Below are positions 60,061 to 64,000 of a DNA stretch of 64,000 nt, in pieces (within the stretch, counting starts at the first letter, position 1; each line of letters starts with the position of its first letter). Where the stretch lies: positions 1 through 64,000 of the forward strand of contig JAECQP010000005.1 of the NCBI GenBank assembly GCA_015999745.1, written 5' to 3'. The notes beneath the pieces are model-generated. The model saw only the letters and a list, made by a program, of their open reading frames with translations, was not told the origin of the DNA and made no database searches. The stretch is from Sphingobacteriia bacterium (GTDB taxonomy: Bacteria > Bacteroidota > Bacteroidia > Chitinophagales > Chitinophagaceae). The position numbers and the translations under genes were made by a program.

Positions 60061-63000
60061 ATGAAGTTTAGCAAGATCAATAACATCACAGGTTGGGCCG
60101 TGTTTTTAATCGCAAGCCTTGTGTACATCATGACTGCCGAAGCAAGGGGTAGTTTCTGGGATTGCGGTGAATTTGTGAGCAGTTGTTTCAAGTTGCAGAT
60201 TCCCCATCCGCCCGGAGCGCCATTGTTTGTTATACTGGGCAGGTTGTTTGTTGTAGTATTCGGCGATAATCCGATGAATGCTGCAAAGGCGGTGAACATC
60301 ATGAGCGCGCTGGCCAGTTCTTTTACCATCCTGTTCCTGTTCTGGACCATTACGCATTTCGCCCGCAGGATTGTGAACCTCAAAATAACAGAACCCCCAA
60401 GCGCTTACCAGATATGGTCCGTTATGGGTGCGGGTGTTGTAGGCGCCCTGGCATATACCTTCAGTGATTCATTCTGGTATAGCGCCGTGGAAGGAGAAGT
60501 GTATGCTTTGTCCAGTTTCTTTACCGCCATTGTATTCTGGGCTATCCTGAAATGGGAGCACCAGGCCGATGAGCCGGGCGCAGACCGCTGGATTGTGTTT
60601 ATTTTCTTTATAATGGGTCTGTCTATCGGTGTTCACTTGTTGAACCTTCTGACGATTCCAGCTATTGTAATGGTGTACTATTTCCGTAGGCGTGAAAGCT
60701 TCCATGTGTCTTATTCAGCTATCCGCGGATGGTTTATCAGGATTGTATTGGTGGGCGGTGTGCTGGCATTTATCGGTGCATTGATCAGCGCAGCAGGCGA
60801 AGCAACAGACAATGTGCCGATGGATGGAACTGTCGCCGGCTTAATGATCCTGGCTACCGTAATAGGAGTTGGCGTTTTGTTCCTGATCGAACGCTGGAAG
60901 CCTAACGAAAAAGCTTACTACGGCGGAATCTATATTTTCTTTGTTATCGGTTGTGTTATTACCGGTGTGGTGCAGGTAGGGGTAATACAATATTCCGTTA
61001 AACTGGCGGGTACATTCGACAGATGGTTTGTAAACGGAGCAGGCTTGCCGTTTTTCTCCGGATTCTCTTTTTTCTTCCTGCTGGTAGCAGCATTGATCTG
61101 GTACGGGCTGAAACTGGCCGCTAAAAAATCATGGCAGTATTTAACCCTGGCTCTCTGGTGCATCACTTTTATGTTCATCGGTTACAGTACCTATCTCACC
61201 ACCATGATCCGCAGTAGCGCCAATCCATCGGTGGATATGTATAATGTAGATAATCCAATGAGCTTGGTCGGTTACCTGGGGCGTGAACAGTACGGCGATT
61301 TTCCCCTGCTGTACGGGCAGAAATTTACAGCACAGCCGGTAGATATGAAGAGTACCGGTATGCGCTACCAAAAGTCTCATAATAAATACATTGAGCTGGG
61401 TGAGGATAAGAAATATTTGTATACAGCAGATGATAAAATGGTGTTCCCGAGGGTTTGGGATGCCAGCGATGACCAGTACCATGCCTATTACTATTCTTCG
61501 TACCTGAATATCCCTAAATTAAAAGATGGCACATACGACCGTTCACCTAACCAGGCAGACAATGTGAAGTTTTTTGTGGGTTACCAGGTGTACTGGATGT
61601 ACTTCCGCTATTTCATGTGGAATTTCTCCGGTAAGCAAAATGACCTGCAGGGTGTTTACACCGGTAATGTAAGAGACGGAAACTGGATCACCGGTATTCC
61701 TTTTGTAGATAACCTGATGTACGGCGATCAGCATGCAATGCCCGATACACTGAAAAATAATAAAGCCAACAATAAATTATTTGCACTTCCATTCATTCTC
61801 GGATTACTCGGTATGTTCTACCAGTTCAAACGGAAGGGGGACGACGGATTTGTGAACTTCCTGATGTTCTTCTTTACCGGCCTGGCCATTGTGCTGTACC
61901 TGAACCAGGCGGGTAACCAGCCCCGTGAGCGGGATTACGCTTATGTGGGAAGTTTCTACGCATTTGCTGTATGGATAGGCCTGGGTGTATTGAGTGTGCG
62001 CGATTGGTTTAGCCGTAAGCTGAGCCAGCCCATAGCCGCATCACTGGCTACCATTATCTGTTTACTGGCAGTTCCGGTATTGATGGCACAGCAGGAGTGG
62101 AACGACCACGACAGGAGCAAGAAATTACTGTCTGTTGATCTTGCAAGGGATTACCTGGAGAGCTGTGCACCCAATGCAATTCTTTTCACCTTTGGAGACA
62201 ATGATACCTATCCGCTCTGGTATGCACAGGAAGTGGAAGGCGTGCGCCCGGATATACGTGTGATCAATTACAGCTTGTTGGGTATCGACTGGTACATCAA
62301 CGTGTTGCGTTATAAAGTGAACCAAAGTGCACCGATTGATGTTATATGGTCAGCGGAACAAATTGAAGGCGGTAAGCGAGACTATGCATTGTATCGTCCA
62401 AAACCAGGTATTCCTGAAGATCGTTATTACGACCTCTATGACCTGATGAAGAACTATGTAGGCAGCGATGATCCGACTAAAATGGAAGACCGTGGTAACG
62501 GAGATGCGTTGAGCACATTCCCTGTACGGAGATTCTCTGTGCCGGTAGATAAAGCCCAGGTATTGCAAAACAAAACGGTAAACCCTGCCGACAGTGTTGT
62601 GAGTGAACTGCGTTTTGAACTGCCTAAGCAATCGATGATGAAGAATGATATGGCTGTGCTGAATATCATTGCAGCAGCTAAATGGAGCCGTCCGATTTAT
62701 TTTACCAGCCCAAGTGTGGATCTTGGGTTTGACCAGTTCCTGCGCAGAGATGGACTGAGCTACCGACTGGTTCCTGTTCAGGACTCAAGGGTGAATACAG
62801 ACTGGATGAAAGAAAGAGCCATGAATGTGTTCAAAGCAGGCAATGCAGATCTGAAAGGAGTGTACTTTGATGAAGAGAATCGCAGACACCTGAACACCAT
62901 TCGTTCCGCTTATGCAGAACTGGCGATTGATCTGGCCGGTAAGGGAAGAAAAGCCGAAGCTGTACAGGTATTGGAAAAAGTAGACAAGATGATGGATGAG

Positions 63001-63309
63001 GAGAATTTCCCTTATGGAATGACCAGCAGGGGCAATATGCATAACCGCAACTCACTGATGTTCCTGGAGGCCTGCTACCTGGCAGATGCGAAGGAACTGA
63101 TTAAAAAAGTTACCGCATCGGTGAAAAAGGATCTGCAGCAACAGGTGAAATATTATAATACCCTTACCGGTAGGAAGGCGGAGATGATGGACGATGAGAA
63201 GAGAATGACAGAGAGCTATATCGAAGGTATGGAGCGGATGCGTACAATCTATAATCCTGCCATTACGATCCCCGGAAAGCTGATGGCGCCGAAGGATAGC
63301 GGAAAGTAG
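60061..63309 (+). CDS. DUF2723 / GT117-type membrane glycosyltransferase
   Basis: 1082 aa from the ATG at 60061 (MKFSKINNITGWAVF); the TTG at 60034 is not needed and overlaps the -7 region. The N-terminal half has about a dozen membrane segments, with EARGSFWDCGEFVSSCFKLQ and HPPGAPLFVILGRL in the first loop, the signature of DUF2723. After the membrane domain come NQPRERDYAYVGSFYAF and NAILFTFGDNDTYPLWYAQE, then a soluble C-terminal region. The family resembles PMT-type transferases that use lipid-linked sugars; the acceptor is not established. Common in Bacteroidetes. Confidence 0.85.
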   Translation: MKFSKINNITGWAVFLIASLVYIMTAEARGSFWDCGEFVSSCFKLQIPHPPGAPLFVILGRLFVVVFGDNPMNAAKAVNIMSALASSFTILFLFWTITHFARRIVNLKITEPPSAYQIWSVMGAGVVGALAYTFSDSFWYSAVEGEVYALSSFFTAIVFWAILKWEHQADEPGADRWIVFIFFIMGLSIGVHLLNLLTIPAIVMVYYFRRRESFHVSYSAIRGWFIRIVLVGGVLAFIGALISAAGEATDNVPMDGTVAGLMILATVIGVGVLFLIERWKPNEKAYYGGIYIFFVIGCVITGVVQVGVIQYSVKLAGTFDRWFVNGAGLPFFSGFSFFFLLVAALIWYGLKLAAKKSWQYLTLALWCITFMFIGYSTYLTTMIRSSANPSVDMYNVDNPMSLVGYLGREQYGDFPLLYGQKFTAQPVDMKSTGMRYQKSHNKYIELGEDKKYLYTADDKMVFPRVWDASDDQYHAYYYSSYLNIPKLKDGTYDRSPNQADNVKFFVGYQVYWMYFRYFMWNFSGKQNDLQGVYTGNVRDGNWITGIPFVDNLMYGDQHAMPDTLKNNKANNKLFALPFILGLLGMFYQFKRKGDDGFVNFLMFFFTGLAIVLYLNQAGNQPRERDYAYVGSFYAFAVWIGLGVLSVRDWFSRKLSQPIAASLATIICLLAVPVLMAQQEWNDHDRSKKLLSVDLARDYLESCAPNAILFTFGDNDTYPLWYAQEVEGVRPDIRVINYSLLGIDWYINVLRYKVNQSAPIDVIWSAEQIEGGKRDYALYRPKPGIPEDRYYDLYDLMKNYVGSDDPTKMEDRGNGDALSTFPVRRFSVPVDKAQVLQNKTVNPADSVVSELRFELPKQSMMKNDMAVLNIIAAAKWSRPIYFTSPSVDLGFDQFLRRDGLSYRLVPVQDSRVNTDWMKERAMNVFKAGNADLKGVYFDEENRRHLNTIRSAYAELAIDLAGKGRKAEAVQVLEKVDKMMDEENFPYGMTSRGNMHNRNSLMFLEACYLADAKELIKKVTASVKKDLQQQVKYYNTLTGRKAEMMDDEKRMTESYIEGMERMRTIYNPAITIPGKLMAPKDSGK

Positions 63310-63328
63310 TGGCAATAACAGTTGAACT

Positions 63329-64000
63329 ATGAAAGGACATCGCTTTGAACAATTCAAAGCCAAAGATGCAGCGGGCACGGTTTATGAAAACCTGTTACAG
63401 GCGTTCATAGAATTACTCACGAGGATGAATGGAAATGCAGCAAGGGCATTGGAATGGATGACCGAGTTTGACCGGAAATATCATATACTGGGAGAAGACT
63501 ATGGTATGGCGGATTTCATCGGGGACCTCAAAAAAAATGGGTACCTCGATGAAAGTCCGTTGACCGGAAAATATAAAATTACCCGCAAAACTGAACAGAC
63601 CGTAAGAAGATCCAGCCTCGAAGAGATCTTCGGCAACCTCAAAAGAGGGGAGCGGGGCAATCACCAAACATTTAAGCCGGGCACAGGCGGGGACGAAGTA
63701 AATCCGGATACCCGGCCGTTTCAGTTTGGGGATATGCTGGAACAGATCGATTTTACCGAGAGTATCCGTAATGCACAGGTAGCAAGGGGTGTGGAGCAGT
63801 TCTCCATGCACGAAGATGATTTGCAGATCCGGGAGACCGATTTCAAAACGCAGACCTCTACGGTATTGCTGATTGATATTTCGCATTCCATGATTCTTTA
63901 CGGCGAAGACCGGATTACGCCTGCCAAAAAAGTGGCAATGGCATTGTGCGAGCTGATCACTACCCGTTATCCCAAAGACACCATTGATATTGTGGTATTT
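63329..64000 (+). CDS. VWA-domain protein (3' truncated by window)
   Basis: ATG at 63329; 224 codons are open to the window edge. The first ~100 residues are helical (RALEWMTEFDRKYHILGEDY), then comes a linker with PGTGGDEVNPDTRP, and a von Willebrand A domain beginning STVLLIDISHSMILYGEDRI. Its MIDAS motif DxSxS is DISHS at residues 183-187. Such proteins often work with a MoxR- or magnesium-chelatase-like ATPase, which would lie to the right of the window. It starts 19 bases after the DUF2723 gene. Function undetermined. Confidence 0.75.
   Translation, partial: MKGHRFEQFKAKDAAGTVYENLLQAFIELLTRMNGNAARALEWMTEFDRKYHILGEDYGMADFIGDLKKNGYLDESPLTGKYKITRKTEQTVRRSSLEEIFGNLKRGERGNHQTFKPGTGGDEVNPDTRPFQFGDMLEQIDFTESIRNAQVARGVEQFSMHEDDLQIRETDFKTQTSTVLLIDISHSMILYGEDRITPAKKVAMALCELITTRYPKDTIDIVVF

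Noticed and set aside
1-64000. CRISPR arrays, insertion sequences, integrases or prophage genes
   Set aside because: Looked for direct repeats, transposase or phage-type proteins in all gene products and gaps; none found.

Overview
The window reads as chromosomal DNA from a member of the Bacteroidetes, most likely the Chitinophagaceae or a close relative. The signs are: promoters of the TTTG-N19/20-TAnnTTTG type with very little use of Shine-Dalgarno sites; large outer-membrane beta-barrel proteins with a CarboxypepD_reg-like N-terminus; a DUF2723 (GT117) membrane protein; an UpxY-type NusG paralog; the bacillithiol-system protein YtxJ; and the classical Bacteroidetes his gene order G-D-C-B-H-A-F-IE. 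I see no CRISPR array, insertion sequence, prophage or rRNA. Genes are dense and no gene-free stretch exceeds about 300 bases.

Left part (1-24.9 kb): housekeeping and accessory genes. These are the end of a topoisomerase IV/gyrase A subunit, cvfB, a thiolase, a minus-strand thiol/sulfur cluster (small lipoprotein, ytxJ, SDR, TauE/SafE permease, TsdA-like dihaem cytochrome), mpl, a DnaQ-like exonuclease, a polyprenol-phosphate mannosyltransferase, an EamA permease, a PAS sensor without a kinase domain, two different S9 peptidases, a thioesterase, a B12-type radical SAM protein followed in frame by a small ORF and nudK, DoxX and VOC proteins, trehalase with an MFS permease, and a lipoprotein carrying a PPC/DUF296 domain.

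Centre (24.97-41.25 kb): the most striking region. A complete histidine pathway is arranged as hisL(leader)-hisG-D-C-[PQQ-type dehydrogenase + cytochrome c]-hisB-trpL(leader)-trpE-G-D-C-F-[unknown secreted protein]-trpB-A-hisH-A-F-IE. A complete tryptophan operon therefore sits inside the histidine operon. Each half is preceded by an unannotated attenuator: a Bacteroidetes promoter, a nearly leaderless short peptide ORF (16 aa with five His codons; 18 aa with three consecutive Trp codons flanked on both sides by His codons), a candidate antiterminator pairing, and an intrinsic terminator. Because the genes below the second attenuator include hisHAF-IE, the His-Trp-Trp-Trp-His leader looks like a dual-amino-acid sensor. 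The dual-sensing role is inference; the codons and hairpins are directly visible.

Right part (41.2-64 kb): a TlpA-like thioredoxin abutting hisIE, two large outer-membrane barrel proteins, an Hdr-like Fe-S pair with a conserved small neighbour, a PRTase, a phosphohexomutase, pcm, an Xre-RES toxin-antitoxin pair, a DUF445 protein, tRNA-His(GUG), a Prc/CtpA protease, an UpxY-like antiterminator followed by a frameshifted and truncated CpsB-type phosphatase remnant, mtaB, a DUF2723 protein and the start of a VWA-domain protein cut by the window edge.
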